Shown piece after piece: positions 13,784-23,253 of a DNA stretch of 50,314 nucleotides (the stretch's first letter is position 1; each line of letters begins with the position of its first letter). Position numbers and translations under genes: made by a program. The notes under the pieces were generated by a model. The model did not search any database. It was not told where the DNA came from and saw nothing but the letters and a program-made list of their open reading frames with translations. This DNA is from CAIYZT01 sp052387855 (GTDB lineage Bacteria; Pseudomonadota; Alphaproteobacteria; Rhodobacterales; Rhodobacteraceae), in contig JBQTIT010000073.1 of NCBI GenBank assembly GCA_052387855.1, positions 1-50,314 of the forward strand. The letters run 5' to 3'.

Positions 13784-16339
13784 ATGTCGCGATACGATCC
13801 CGCCCGCATTGAACCGAAGTGGCAAGGCGCCTGGGACGCTGCGCAGGTCTTTGCCGCCAAGGCCGATCCGGCGCGGCCAAAGTATTATGTGCTGGAGATG
13901 TTCCCCTATCCTTCGGGGCGCATCCACATGGGGCATGTGCGCAACTACACCATGGGCGATGTGGTGGCGCGCACCAAGCTGGCGCAGGGCTATTCGGTGC
14001 TGCATCCGATGGGCTGGGACGCCTTTGGCATGCCGGCTGAGAACGCCGCGATGGAGCGGGGCGGGCACCCCAGCGACTGGACCTATGGCAACATCGCGGA
14101 CATGAAGGCGCAGATGAAGCCGCTGGGCCTGTCGATCGACTGGAGCCGCGAGTTCGCGACCTGCGATCCGGAATACTATGGCCAGCAGCAGGCGATGTTC
14201 CTGGACATGATGGAAAGGGGGCTGGTCTATCGCAAGGCCGCCGTGGTGAACTGGGACCCGGTCGACATGACCGTGCTGGCCAACGAGCAGGTGATCGACG
14301 GGCGGGGCTGGCGGTCGGGCGCGGCGGTGGAGCGGCGCGAGCTGACGCAGTGGTTCTTTCGGATATCGGATTACTCGGAAGAATTGTTGAGCGCGCTCGA
14401 CGGGCTCAAGGACTGGCCCGAAAAGGTGCGCCTGATGCAGGCCAACTGGATCGGCAAGAGCCGGGGCTTGCAGTTTGCCTTTGAAACGGTCGGCGCGCCG
14501 AAAGGGTTCGAGACGCTGGAGGTCTACACCACGCGCCCCGACACGCTGATGGGCGCCTCCTTTGCTGCGATCTCGGCCGACCATCCGCTGGCGAAGGCGC
14601 TGGAGGGTGACCCGAAAGTGGCGGCTTTCGTGGCCGAGTGCCGCCGGGGCGGCACCAGCGCCGAAGAGATCGAGACGGCGGAAAAGATCGGGCTCGACAC
14701 CGGCATAAGGGTCAAGCATCCCCTGAACCCGAGCTGGGAGTTGCCGGTCTGGATCGCCAACTTCATCCTGATGGATTACGGCACCGGCGCGATCTTTGGC
14801 TGCCCGGCGCATGACGGGCGGGATTTCGAGTTTGCCACCAAATACGCGCTGCGGATCGAGCCGGTCTTTGTGGCCGAAGGGGCAGAAGCGGCCGCGCTGG
14901 CCGAGCCCTTTGTGCCGATGAAATCCGAAAGGGTGCGCTATGTGCGCGGCTTTGCCGGCGCGGCGTTGCAGACCGGGGATGAGGCCGTGGCCGCCGCCAT
15001 CGCCCATGCCGAGGCGCAGGGCTATGGCCGGGGGGTCACCAAGTACCGCCTGCGCGACTGGGGCATCTCGCGCCAGCGTTATTGGGGGTGCCCCATTCCG
15101 GTGGTGCACTGCGCGGTCTGCGGCGTGGTGCCTGAGAGGAAAGAGAACCTGCCGGTCAAGCTGCCCTATGACGTCAGCTTCGATGTTCCCGGAAACCCGC
15201 TGGACCGCCACCCGACCTGGCGCGACTGCGCCTGCCCGGCCTGCGGTGCCCCGGCGCGGCGCGAGACCGACACGATGGACACCTTTGTGGATTCGTCCTG
15301 GTATTATGCCCGCTTTACCGCCCCGCGCGCCGCGACGCCGACCGTGGCCGAGGATGCCGCGTATTGGATGAATGTGGACCAGTATATCGGCGGCATCGAG
15401 CATGCGATCCTGCATCTGCTCTACAGCCGCTTTTTTGCGCGCGCGATGCACGCCACCGGCCATCTGCCGGCTTCGGCGGTCGAGCCCTTCAGCGCGCTCT
15501 TCACGCAAGGGATGGTGACGCACGAGATCTACAGGACGACCGAAACGGCCGGCCGGCCGGTCTATCATCTGCCCGAGGACGTGATCCGCTCCGACGCCGG
15601 GGCAGTTCTGAAGGACGGTACGGCGGTCGAGGTGATCCCCTCGGCCAAGATGTCGAAGTCCAAGAAGAACGTGGTCGATCCGATGAACATCATCGCCGCC
15701 TACGGGGCAGACACCGCGCGCTGGTTCGTGCTGTCCGACAGCCCGCCCGAGAGGGACGTGGAATGGACCGCCTCGGGCGCCGAAGCGGCGCACAAGCATC
15801 TGGCGCGGGTCTGGGGGCTTTGCGACCGGATCGGGCAGATGCCGGCGGACCATGCGGGCGAGGGCGACGCCGATCTGGCGCGTGCCACGGCGCGGGCGGT
15901 GGCGGATGTCACCAGGGCGATCGAGACCTTTGCCTTCAACAAGGCCATCGCGGCGCTCTACGGCTTTGCCAACACGCTGGCGCGGGCCAATGCCTCCACC
16001 GGTCCGATGAAGGAAGCCATCCGCACCCTGGCCAAGCTGATGTCGCCGATGACGCCGCATATCGCGGAATCGATCTGGGCCTATCAGGGCGGCGCGGGGT
16101 TCTGCGCCACCGCGCCCTGGCCCAAGGCCGACCCCGCGCTTTTGGTCGAGGACCGGGTCACCCTGCCGATCCAGATCAACGGCAAGCGGCGGGCGGAAAT
16201 CAGCGTGCCGCGCGACATGGCCACGGGAGAGATTGAAAAGATCGCGCTGGGCGATGAGGATGTGGTGCGGTTCCTGGCCGGGCAGCCGGTCAGAAAGATC
16301 ATCGTCGTGCCGGGGCGCATCATCAATGTGGTTGTCTGA
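13784..16339 (+). CDS. leuS: Leucyl-tRNA synthetase
   Basis: The 851-residue class I synthetase charges tRNA-Leu. The HIGH box is HMGH at residues 48-51 within YPSGRIHMGHVRNY, and the KMSKS box is at residues 622-626. Between them is the CP1 editing insert (TTRPDTLMGAS, then FGCPAHDGRDFEFA). A zinc-like cysteine set is visible around CPIPVVHCAVCGVVP and CACPACGAPARR. The C-terminal anticodon-binding and tail domain ends in IIVVPGRIINVVV, as usual. It heads a leuS-lptE-holA operon, overlapping lptE by 14 bases. The sequence looks full length and intact. Confidence 0.98.
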   Translation: MSRYDPARIEPKWQGAWDAAQVFAAKADPARPKYYVLEMFPYPSGRIHMGHVRNYTMGDVVARTKLAQGYSVLHPMGWDAFGMPAENAAMERGGHPSDWTYGNIADMKAQMKPLGLSIDWSREFATCDPEYYGQQQAMFLDMMERGLVYRKAAVVNWDPVDMTVLANEQVIDGRGWRSGAAVERRELTQWFFRISDYSEELLSALDGLKDWPEKVRLMQANWIGKSRGLQFAFETVGAPKGFETLEVYTTRPDTLMGASFAAISADHPLAKALEGDPKVAAFVAECRRGGTSAEEIETAEKIGLDTGIRVKHPLNPSWELPVWIANFILMDYGTGAIFGCPAHDGRDFEFATKYALRIEPVFVAEGAEAAALAEPFVPMKSERVRYVRGFAGAALQTGDEAVAAAIAHAEAQGYGRGVTKYRLRDWGISRQRYWGCPIPVVHCAVCGVVPERKENLPVKLPYDVSFDVPGNPLDRHPTWRDCACPACGAPARRETDTMDTFVDSSWYYARFTAPRAATPTVAEDAAYWMNVDQYIGGIEHAILHLLYSRFFARAMHATGHLPASAVEPFSALFTQGMVTHEIYRTTETAGRPVYHLPEDVIRSDAGAVLKDGTAVEVIPSAKMSKSKKNVVDPMNIIAAYGADTARWFVLSDSPPERDVEWTASGAEAAHKHLARVWGLCDRIGQMPADHAGEGDADLARATARAVADVTRAIETFAFNKAIAALYGFANTLARANASTGPMKEAIRTLAKLMSPMTPHIAESIWAYQGGAGFCATAPWPKADPALLVEDRVTLPIQINGKRRAEISVPRDMATGEIEKIALGDEDVVRFLAGQPVRKIIVVPGRIINVVV

Positions 16340-16814
16340 CCGCCGATTCGTGATCCTTGCCCCGCTGGCGTTGGCCGCCTGCGGCTTTGCCCCGCTCTAT
16401 GGCCCCGGCAGCGCGGCGGAAGCGCTTCAGGGCGCGGTCCGGGCGGCAGAGCCGGCGGACCGCGCGGGCTTTGATCTGGTCGCGCGGATCGAAGAGCGGC
16501 TGGGGCGCCCCGGCGTGGCGCGCTTTGATCTGGCCTATGACATCACGCTGGAGCCGGTCGGCGTCGGCGTCACGACTGACGGTGTGACCACGCGCTACAC
16601 GCTTACCGGTTCGGTTGGCTACAGCCTGACGGGCCAGGCAGGCGGCGCGGTCCTGCACCGGGGCAGCGTTTCGGGCTTTGCCGCCTATTCCGCCACCGGA
16701 TCGACCGTGGCGGTGCTGGAAGCCGAGGATGACGCTCGCGCGCGGCTGATGGTCATCCTGGCCGACCAGATCGTGGCGCGGCTGCTGGCCAGCGCGGCGG
16801 ACTGGCTGCCGTGA
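16326..16814 (+). CDS. lptE: LPS assembly lipoprotein LptE
   Basis: The 162-residue outer-membrane lipoprotein plugs LptD and helps insert lipopolysaccharide. A short signal peptide ends in the lipobox LALAACGFAPLYG, typical of alphaproteobacterial LptE, so the mature protein starts near Cys19. The remainder has the expected alternating strands and a C-terminal helix (DARARLMVILADQIVARLL). The start lies inside the leuS 3' end and the stop overlaps the holA GTG, a fully coupled arrangement. Sequence conservation in this family is low, so identification rests on lipobox, length and gene order. Confidence 0.92.
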   Translation: MWLSDRRFVILAPLALAACGFAPLYGPGSAAEALQGAVRAAEPADRAGFDLVARIEERLGRPGVARFDLAYDITLEPVGVGVTTDGVTTRYTLTGSVGYSLTGQAGGAVLHRGSVSGFAAYSATGSTVAVLEAEDDARARLMVILADQIVARLLASAADWLP

Positions 16815-17824
16815 ACCTCAAGGGCGCCGAGGCGAGCCGCTACATCGCGCGGCCCGATCCGGGCCGCGCGGGGCTGCTGCTGGCCGGCGCCGACACGATG
16901 CGGGTGGCGATCAGGCGGGCCGAGGCGGTGCTGGCGCTGATCGGCCCCGAGGGCGAGGCCGAGATGCGCCTGACCCGCATCGCCGCAAGCGATCTGCGCA
17001 AGTCCGCCGCCCTGCTGGGCGATGCCCTGCGCGAGAGCGGCTTTTTCCCCGGCCCGAGGGTAGTCCTGCTCGAAGAGGCCACCGACGGGCTGACCGGCGC
17101 GGTCGAGGCGGCGCTGGCCGACTGGCGCGCGGGTGATGCCAGTCTTGTGGTGACCGCCGGGGCGCTGACCGGGAAATCCACGCTCAAGTCCCTGTTCGAC
17201 AAGCGGGCCGACTGTGTCTCGGTGATCTTTTACGACGAGCCGCCCAGCCGCGAGGAGATCGAGGCCGAGCTGCGCAAGGCCGGTCTGGCGCGGATCGAGG
17301 ACGGGGCGATGCACGAGATTGTGGCCTTGTCGCGGGCGCTTGAGCCGGGGGATTTCCGCCAGACGCTGGACAAGATTTCGCTCTACAAGCACGGCGATCC
17401 CTCGGCCCTGACCGCAGCAGAGGTGGCCAGCCTGGCCCCGGCCACCACCGAGGCCGAGGTCGAGGCGCTGATCCTGGCCGTTGCCGATGGGCGGGTCGCC
17501 GATCTGGGGCCGCTCTTGCAGCGCATCGCGGCGCAGGGCACCTCGCCCGTGACGATCTGCATCGGCGCGCTTGGCCATTTCAAGGCGCTGCACGCCGCAG
17601 CCAGCGATCCGGCCGGCCCGGCGGCGGCGCTGAAGTGGGCGCGCGGCGGCTTTCGCCAAAGGGAAGCGATGCAACGGCAGGCGGGCCAGTGGGGCAGCCG
17701 GGCGCTGGAGCGCGCGCTGTCGCATCTGGTCGAGACGGACCTGACGCTGCGGTCCACCTCAAAGGCGCCGACCATGGCGGTGATGGAGCGGGCGCTGTTG
17801 CGCCTTGCCACCATGAAACGCTGA
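16811..17824 (+). CDS. holA: DNA polymerase III subunit delta
   Basis: HolA is the clamp-loader subunit that opens the beta clamp. The 337-residue product fits the family length. The N-terminal AAA+-like region lacks a Walker A motif, as expected. Visible features include FFPGPRVVLLEEATDGL, TGKSTLKSLFDK and the C-terminal collar segment with FRQREAMQRQAGQW. The start is a GTG at 16811 that overlaps the lptE stop in GTGA. The leuS-lptE-holA order is usual in alphaproteobacteria. Confidence 0.95.
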   Translation: MNLKGAEASRYIARPDPGRAGLLLAGADTMRVAIRRAEAVLALIGPEGEAEMRLTRIAASDLRKSAALLGDALRESGFFPGPRVVLLEEATDGLTGAVEAALADWRAGDASLVVTAGALTGKSTLKSLFDKRADCVSVIFYDEPPSREEIEAELRKAGLARIEDGAMHEIVALSRALEPGDFRQTLDKISLYKHGDPSALTAAEVASLAPATTEAEVEALILAVADGRVADLGPLLQRIAAQGTSPVTICIGALGHFKALHAAASDPAGPAAALKWARGGFRQREAMQRQAGQWGSRALERALSHLVETDLTLRSTSKAPTMAVMERALLRLATMKR

Positions 17825-17851
17825 AGGGAAGGAACCGGCAGCGACCCCTCA

Positions 17852-18048
17852 CTCCAAACCCCGCCCCGGGCCAGACCCGGGGCCCCGGATCAAGTCCGGG
17901 GCGGAGCGTTGGAGGGCCGGTCGCTGAGGCCGGCCCGGGTTGAGGTCCATGGGCCGCGCAAGGTCTGTCCACACTGGCACCTCCCCCCTCCCAAACCCCG
18001 CCCCGGGGGGCCTGACCCGGGGCCCCGGATCAGGTCCGGGGCGGGGTA
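17852..18048. repeat. Two palindromic repeats of the 6333-6830 family
   Basis: Copies at about 17858-17910 and 17995-18047 share the CCCGCCCCGG...GACCCGGGGCCCCGGATCA...TCCGGGGCGG plan with the five-copy block at 6333-6830. They fill most of the 370-bp gap between holA and the PF06684 gene. From 18049 to 18194 I see no further gene or clear structure. Confidence 0.8.
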
Positions 18049-18194
18049 AATGCAGATGACCTGTCGCCAGACGGCTCAGGTCGTGGCGCAACCTGAACGC
18101 GCGGCCAGGCGGCGCGCGAACGCGAGGTCCGATCCTGACGCCCCCGCGAAAACCTGAACCGCTTTTGGGCCCCGGGGCTTGCCCCCTTGTCCGG

Positions 18195-18800
18195 CTATAA
18201 CCCGGCCGGATTCTCGACGTTGCCGCCCATTTCCCGCAGGTCCTGATAGCGGTCGCCGATCCGGTGATGCGGCCTGCCCCCGGTCGCGGCGCCCAGGGCG
18301 ATGACCATCTCGTCATGCCCCGGCGCGTCGGGAACCGAGAATTGCACGGTCAGATAATGCGACCGGCGGCCGCTGTCGTGCTTGTCCATCAGGGGGATCT
18401 GGACCTGCGCATTCGCCGGGCCACGCGCATTGGTAAAGCCCAGATAGGTCTTGGCCCCCACCGCCTCGCGAAAGAAATTGCCAAAGCGCAGGGTGTGGAT
18501 CAGGGCCGAGCAATGCTCAAGCTCGCAGGAGGTGCCGCAGAGGGCGGCCTTGCCATAGGCCTCGATCGCATCGCCGGAACCGGCAAGGGCGATCAGCCGG
18601 TCGGTCAGCACCTTGCCCAGCACCGGGGCCATGCGGCGGATCTCGGGTTGCAGATCCTCGACAAAACCGCGCCCGGCCCAGGGGTTCGTCACCACGGCCG
18701 CCACGGCGATCATGCGCAAGGGCGGGCTGCAGGGGCGGCCGCCGTCCGACAGGATCTCTTCGTCGTAGGTGACCAGTTTGCGAAGTTCGGGAAGAGGCAT
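18195..18800 (-). CDS. 'Amino acid synthesis' family protein (PF06684, DUF1185)
   Basis: The 201-residue cytoplasmic protein matches the PF06684 family, whose name is historical and whose reaction is not established. Features are LRKLVTYDEEILSDGG at the N-terminus, AAVVTNPWAGRGFVEDL, EAYGKAALCGTSCELEHCSALIHTLRFGNFFREA and a C-terminal VIALGAATGGRPHHRIGDRYQD. Several histidines and cysteines could form an active site. AGGAG upstream of the ATG is a good ribosome site. It is divergent from the aldehyde dehydrogenase and LLM monooxygenase. The 26-bp element at 18920-18945 upstream is shared with the ridA operon at 29363. These neighbours suggest catabolism, not biosynthesis. Confidence 0.85.
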   Translation of the reverse strand: MPLPELRKLVTYDEEILSDGGRPCSPPLRMIAVAAVVTNPWAGRGFVEDLQPEIRRMAPVLGKVLTDRLIALAGSGDAIEAYGKAALCGTSCELEHCSALIHTLRFGNFFREAVGAKTYLGFTNARGPANAQVQIPLMDKHDSGRRSHYLTVQFSVPDAPGHDEMVIALGAATGGRPHHRIGDRYQDLREMGGNVENPAGL

Positions 18801-18919
18801 TGCGGGCTCCTGTAGACCTGGGTTCGGCACGGTGATCACGGACGACTGACACAGGAACAGAGCCGCGACAATGGCCTTGCGCCGCAGGCTCCGTCCGGGG
18901 CCACAGTTGCAGGGCCGCC

Positions 18920-18945
18920 GGCTTGCGGTTTTCGTTTTATCGACA
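18920..18945 (-). promoter_or_regulatory. Shared upstream element, copy A
   Basis: Read on the minus strand the element is TGTCGATAAAACG, AAA, then ACCGCAAGCC. It matches 29294-29319 at 23 of 26 positions. It lies 119 bp upstream of the PF06684 gene and 90 bp upstream of the divergent aldehyde dehydrogenase, so it could control both. Beyond it both copies share a further CTGCAAC...TGG pattern. A plausible binder is the GlxA-type regulator at 21569-22705. Confidence 0.6.
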
Positions 18946-19035
18946 CGGGCTGACGAATAGTCGCTAGTCACGGGCAATGGATCGGCCCAAGAATGGCCCC
19001 GGTGCGGGCTGCGGCGCAAAGGGGGAGGGGTCGGG

Positions 19036-20541
19036 ATGATGGCGGCGGTGGAAGCGGCGGCGCCCGGGACGGTCCGTGAGTTCCGGATGCTGATCGGGGG
19101 CGAATGGGTCGGCGCCTCGGACGGGGGGAGTTTCGAGAGCACCTCGCCGATCGACGGGGCGGTCTGGGCGCGCATTCCCGAGGCGACGGCGGCCGATGTC
19201 GACCTTGCGGTGCGGGCGGCGGATCGGGCCTTTGCCGGCGGGCCCTGGGCGGCGATGACGCCCACCCAGCGCGGCAAGTGCCTGCGCCGCCTGGGCGATC
19301 TTCTGGCCGACCACTCCGAGGACCTGGGCCGGATCGAGACCGTCGACACCGGCAAGATGCTGCAAGAGACGCGCTGGCAGGCGCGCTACATCGCGGAATT
19401 CTTTCACTTTTACGCCGGAGCCGCTGACAAGCTGGCCGGCGAGGTTCTGCCGATCGACAAGCCCGACCTTCTGGTCTTTACCAGCCGTGAGCCCCTGGGC
19501 GTGGTGGCGGCCGTGGTGCCGTGGAACTCGCAGCTTTTTCTGGCGGCGGTCAAGATCGGCCCGGCGCTGGCGGCGGGCAATACGGTGGTGCTGAAGGCCT
19601 CCGAACACGCCTCGGCCGCGATGCTGGCCTTTGGCCGGCTGATCGAAGAGGCGGGTTTTCCGCCCGGGGTGGTGAACATCGTCACCGGCCACGCCGAGGT
19701 GGGGCGGGCGCTGACGCGCCATCCGCTGGTGGCGCGGATCGCGTTCACCGGGGGGCCCGAGGCGGCGCGGGCCATCGTGCGGAATTCGGCCGAGAACTTT
19801 GCCGAGGTCAGCCTGGAGCTGGGCGGCAAGTCGCCCTTCATCGTCTTTGACGATGCCGACATCGAAAGCGCCGTGAACGGGTCGGTGGCGGGGATCTTTG
19901 GCGCGACGGGGCAAAGCTGCGTCGCCGGCTCGCGACTGATCATTCACGAAAGCGTGGCGGATGCGTTCCTCGCGCGGATGGTGGCGCTGGCCAAGGCGAT
20001 CCGCATCGGTGATCCCCTGGCCGAGGACACGCAGATGGGCCCGCTCTGCACCCCGGGCCAGCTTGCGCATATTCAGGCGCAGGTGGCGCTGGCGCAAGAG
20101 CAGGGTGGCCGGGTTCTGGTGGGCGGGCGCCAGCCGCCTGGCCTGGGCGGGACCTATTACGAGCCGACGATCATCGACTGCCCCTCGGCCGACATGACCA
20201 TTGTGGATACAGAGCTTTTCGGCCCGGTCCTGTCGGTCCTGCGCTTTCGGACCGAGGAAGAGGCGATCGCGCTGGCCAATGCCTCGTCACACGGCCTTGC
20301 CGCCGGAATCTTTACCCTGAACGGGGCGCGCCAGATGCGCCTGGCGCGGACGGTGCGGGCTGGCATCGTCTGGGTCAACACCTACCGGGTCGTCTCGCCC
20401 ATCGCGGCCTTTGGCGGGGTCAAGGGTTCTGGTTATGGCCGCGAGAGCGGGTTCCAGGCGATGCTTGACTACACCCGGCCCAAGACGGTCTGGGTCAACA
20501 CCTCGCCCACGCCCGTCGCCAACCCCTTTGTCATGCGCTGA
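19036..20541 (+). CDS. NAD(P)-dependent aldehyde dehydrogenase
   Basis: The 501-residue enzyme oxidises an aldehyde to its acid. The catalytic cysteine is C295 in GQSCVAGSR and the general base is E261 in LELGGKSP; VVPWNSQL and FTGGPEAAR mark the cofactor site. FGGVKGSGYGRESG near the C-terminus is typical of the ALDH superfamily. It is divergent from the PF06684 gene and 12 bp upstream of the LLM monooxygenase gene, so the two probably form an operon and the aldehyde may come from the monooxygenase step. Two adjacent ATGs open the frame; GGGGAGGGG lies just upstream. The substrate is not predictable. Confidence 0.93.
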   Translation: MMAAVEAAAPGTVREFRMLIGGEWVGASDGGSFESTSPIDGAVWARIPEATAADVDLAVRAADRAFAGGPWAAMTPTQRGKCLRRLGDLLADHSEDLGRIETVDTGKMLQETRWQARYIAEFFHFYAGAADKLAGEVLPIDKPDLLVFTSREPLGVVAAVVPWNSQLFLAAVKIGPALAAGNTVVLKASEHASAAMLAFGRLIEEAGFPPGVVNIVTGHAEVGRALTRHPLVARIAFTGGPEAARAIVRNSAENFAEVSLELGGKSPFIVFDDADIESAVNGSVAGIFGATGQSCVAGSRLIIHESVADAFLARMVALAKAIRIGDPLAEDTQMGPLCTPGQLAHIQAQVALAQEQGGRVLVGGRQPPGLGGTYYEPTIIDCPSADMTIVDTELFGPVLSVLRFRTEEEAIALANASSHGLAAGIFTLNGARQMRLARTVRAGIVWVNTYRVVSPIAAFGGVKGSGYGRESGFQAMLDYTRPKTVWVNTSPTPVANPFVMR

Positions 20542-20553
20542 AGGAGCGAGCCC

Positions 20554-21588
20554 GTGAAATTCCAACTAGCGATCAACCTCGAACGGATGGACGACAGCCT
20601 GGACATGCGCGAGGTGGCGCGCCACACGCTTGAGATGGTTCAGATGGCCGACGAGGGCGGCTTCAACATCGTCTGGGCGGCCGAGCACCACGCGCTGGAG
20701 ATGACCATCGCGCCGAACCCCTTTTCGATCCTGACCTGGTGGGCGGGCCACACCAGCCGCATCCGCCTGGGCACGGCGGTGATCGCCGCGCCCTACTGGC
20801 ACCCGATCAAGGCGGCGGGCGAGGCGGCCTTTGTCGACCTGATCTCGGGCGGGCGGCTGGAGTTCGGCATTGGCTCGGGCGCCTATCAGCGCGAGTTCGA
20901 CCGCATGCGCCCGGGGCTGAAACAGACCGACGCCTGGCGCTACATGCAGGAAATGCTGCCCGCCGTCCGCGCACTGTGGAAGGGGGATTACGAGCACAGG
21001 GGCGAGCTCTGGTCCTTTCCCACCTCAACCTCGTGCCCCAAGCCCTTGCAGGCCGAGGTGCCGGTCTGGGTCGCCGCCCGCGCGCCCATCACCTATGACT
21101 ATGCCGTCCGCCATGGCTGCAACATCCAGTCCTGGCCCCTGACGCGCGGCATGGACGAGGCCGAAACCTACATGGGCCGGATGGCGCAGGCGCTGGCCGA
21201 CAACCCCGGCGCGCGCCGCCCGATCATGGCGATGATGCGCCACACCGCTGTTTATGACCGCAAGGAGGACTGGATGATCCCGGTTCGCGCCGCCCAGCGC
21301 CAGCTCAGCCAGTTCGAAAACCTGTTCAAGAACCTGGGCGATGTGACCAACGGCTTTCCCAAGGCCATCCCCTTTGACCAGCTTGGAAACCGCGCCGAAT
21401 ACGATCCCGACATGCTGCATCGCAACCTGATGTTCGGAACCCCCGACGAGGTGATCGAAAAGCTCAAACTCTATCAGGCCATCGGCGTCGATGAATTCAT
21501 CTACTACGCCTCGCTGGGCCTTGGCCTGAAAGAGCAGAAACGGTCGCTCGAACTCTTCTGCAAGAACGTCATCCCGGCCTTTCGCTGA
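20554..21588 (+). CDS. LLM-class flavin-dependent oxidoreductase
   Basis: The 344-residue TIM-barrel protein belongs to the bacterial luciferase-like monooxygenases, which use reduced FMN and oxygen. Motifs are FNIVWAAEHH, TSRIRLGTAVIAAPYWHP, LISGGRLEFGIGSGAYQREFDRM and the C-terminal FGTPDEVIEKL. No flavin reductase gene is next to it, so reduced flavin must come from elsewhere in the genome. The start is a GTG with AAGGAG upstream. It follows the aldehyde dehydrogenase, and its last 20 bases overlap the end of the convergent glxA-like gene. In similar clusters these enzymes oxidise nitrogen heterocycles or amines, but the substrate here is unknown. Confidence 0.92.
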   Translation: MKFQLAINLERMDDSLDMREVARHTLEMVQMADEGGFNIVWAAEHHALEMTIAPNPFSILTWWAGHTSRIRLGTAVIAAPYWHPIKAAGEAAFVDLISGGRLEFGIGSGAYQREFDRMRPGLKQTDAWRYMQEMLPAVRALWKGDYEHRGELWSFPTSTSCPKPLQAEVPVWVAARAPITYDYAVRHGCNIQSWPLTRGMDEAETYMGRMAQALADNPGARRPIMAMMRHTAVYDRKEDWMIPVRAAQRQLSQFENLFKNLGDVTNGFPKAIPFDQLGNRAEYDPDMLHRNLMFGTPDEVIEKLKLYQAIGVDEFIYYASLGLGLKEQKRSLELFCKNVIPAFR

Positions 21589-22705
21589 CTGCGCTGCGGC
21601 CCCGCCCTGCCCGGCCTTCGACAAAGGCGGCCAGCGTGCCGGGCCAGGAGGGGGTGCTGTCCTCGTCCGGCCAGGACTGGCGATAGTCCGACGGGCGGCG
21701 GCCAAAGCAGCGGCGGAACGCATAGGCGAAATGCGACAGGGTGTTGAATCCCGACGCGGCCGCGATCTCGCGGACGCTCAGCCGGGTCGAGGTCAACAGC
21801 ACCCGGGCGTGTTGCAGGCGCAGCAGGGTACCGAACTGCACCACGGTGCAGCCGACGCTGCGGTTGAACTGGCGTTCAAGCTGGCGCTGCGACAGGCCCA
21901 GCGCGGCGGCGATCTGCGGCACGGTCATCGGCTCGCTGATGTTGCGCTCGATCAGGGCGATGGCCTTGCCGACCAGCGGCGGAACCGGGTCAGCCCCCGG
22001 ACCCGCGCCCGGCGCGGCCCCCTTTCCCGGCACGCGCCGCTGCGGGCCATGGCCAGCGCGGATCGTCTCGTGCAGCATCTGGCCGGCCACTTCGGAGGCC
22101 ATGCGCTCGCCCTGGGCATCGGCAACCAGGCGCAGCATCAGATCGGCTCCCGCGATCCCGCCCGCGCAGGTCAGGACCGGCTCGTCGACCAGGTAAAGCT
22201 GCTCGACCCCCTCGATGTCGGGAAAGCGCTCTTGAAAGCCGGGGGCCCAGGACCAGTGCAGCGCCGCCCTGCGCCCCGACAGCAGCCCCGCGCGCGCTGC
22301 CAGATAGCTGCCGTTTTCGACCGCGCATATCCGCACGCCGGCGCGCGCCTGCCGGCGAAGCCAGGAAAAGGTCTCGGGGTTGTCGTAGTGTTCCGCTCCC
22401 CAACTGGCGAGCACGAAGAGCGTACTGCCCCGCTGCAAGCGCTCGCCCGCCGGCCGGGCCGAGATCGACAGCCCGTTCGAGGCGGCAATCTCGGGCCCGT
22501 CCATCGACAGGATTTCCCTGTCGTAAAGCGGCGAAGGGGCAAGGTAATTGGCGATTCGCAGCGGCTCGATCATGGTGATCAGGCTGGCCATGTTGAACCG
22601 GGGGACGATCAGAAAGCTCATCCGCGCCGGCGCGGCCCCGGCAGGGGCGGGCGGCAGGGGCGTTGGTCCGGCGGTGGCTTTCAAGACGGTTTGTGAACGT
22701 GACAT
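21569..22705 (-). CDS. GlxA-family AraC-type transcriptional regulator
   Basis: The 378-residue protein combines an N-terminal DJ-1/PfpI-like sensor (residues 28-210, with VCAVENGSYLAARAGLL at the elbow and ALHWSWAPGF after it) and a C-terminal AraC domain (from about residue 250, with VPQIAAALGLSQRQLERQFNRSVG and SGFNTLSHFAYAFRRCFG). GlxA-type regulators usually activate catabolism of amino acids, betaines or polyamines in response to the substrate. It is the only regulator within the first half of the accessory region, so it probably controls the flanking genes and perhaps the shared 26-bp element. An Ala/Gly/Pro linker joins the domains. Confidence 0.92.
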   Translation of the reverse strand: MSRSQTVLKATAGPTPLPPAPAGAAPARMSFLIVPRFNMASLITMIEPLRIANYLAPSPLYDREILSMDGPEIAASNGLSISARPAGERLQRGSTLFVLASWGAEHYDNPETFSWLRRQARAGVRICAVENGSYLAARAGLLSGRRAALHWSWAPGFQERFPDIEGVEQLYLVDEPVLTCAGGIAGADLMLRLVADAQGERMASEVAGQMLHETIRAGHGPQRRVPGKGAAPGAGPGADPVPPLVGKAIALIERNISEPMTVPQIAAALGLSQRQLERQFNRSVGCTVVQFGTLLRLQHARVLLTSTRLSVREIAAASGFNTLSHFAYAFRRCFGRRPSDYRQSWPDEDSTPSWPGTLAAFVEGRAGRGRSAVSERPG

Positions 22706-22896
22706 GGCAAAAGGTTAACAGCCTCGGCGCCAGCCGAAAAGCCGCCATGCCGGCCGGGCGCGGGTCCACGGCGGAAAGGGGCTGACCGGGGGGCGGACAG
22801 TTCGGGCCGCCGGGGCGAAAAGCCGGTCGATCTTGCCCCCGATTGGCGCCATACTGCCGGTCAGACCCTTGCAAGCCCCAGACCCCGGCCCCTTAC

Positions 22897-23253
22897 ATGA
22901 CCATTCCCCCCGCTTCTGCACTTCCTGCCGCGCTGCGCCCGCTGGCCGCGCTCGCCCAGCGCTACCCCCAGCTTGAGGGCCAGGTGGTCTGGCTGGAAGA
23001 GGGTGGCGCCTTTGCCTTTCAGGACGACAGCGATCTGGGCCTTGATCCCGAAGAGTTCGCCTTTTACGCCGAGGGCCTCCTGGCCGAGGGGTTTCATCTG
23101 GCCTGGGCGCTTCTGGCCGACGAGGCGGAGGCGCAAGAGCCGCTGATCCTGCAACTGACCTGCGGCGAAGGGGCCCCGCCGCCGCCGCCGCCCCTGCCCG
23201 CCGGCTGGTGCCTGGCCCGCGTCGCCGGCGCCAGCGGCCGGGCCGGGCCGTGA
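22897..23253 (+). CDS. Hypothetical protein, Pro-rich C-terminus
   Basis: The 118-residue product is acidic in its middle (ALADEAEAQEP, DDSDLGLDPEEF) with a run of six prolines near residue 98. No signal peptide or membrane helix is visible. I do not recognise a family. It overlaps the GAF protein start by one base (TGATG), so the two are coupled and probably work together. Codon use is like the neighbours. Confidence 0.7.
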   Translation: MTIPPASALPAALRPLAALAQRYPQLEGQVVWLEEGGAFAFQDDSDLGLDPEEFAFYAEGLLAEGFHLAWALLADEAEAQEPLILQLTCGEGAPPPPPPLPAGWCLARVAGASGRAGP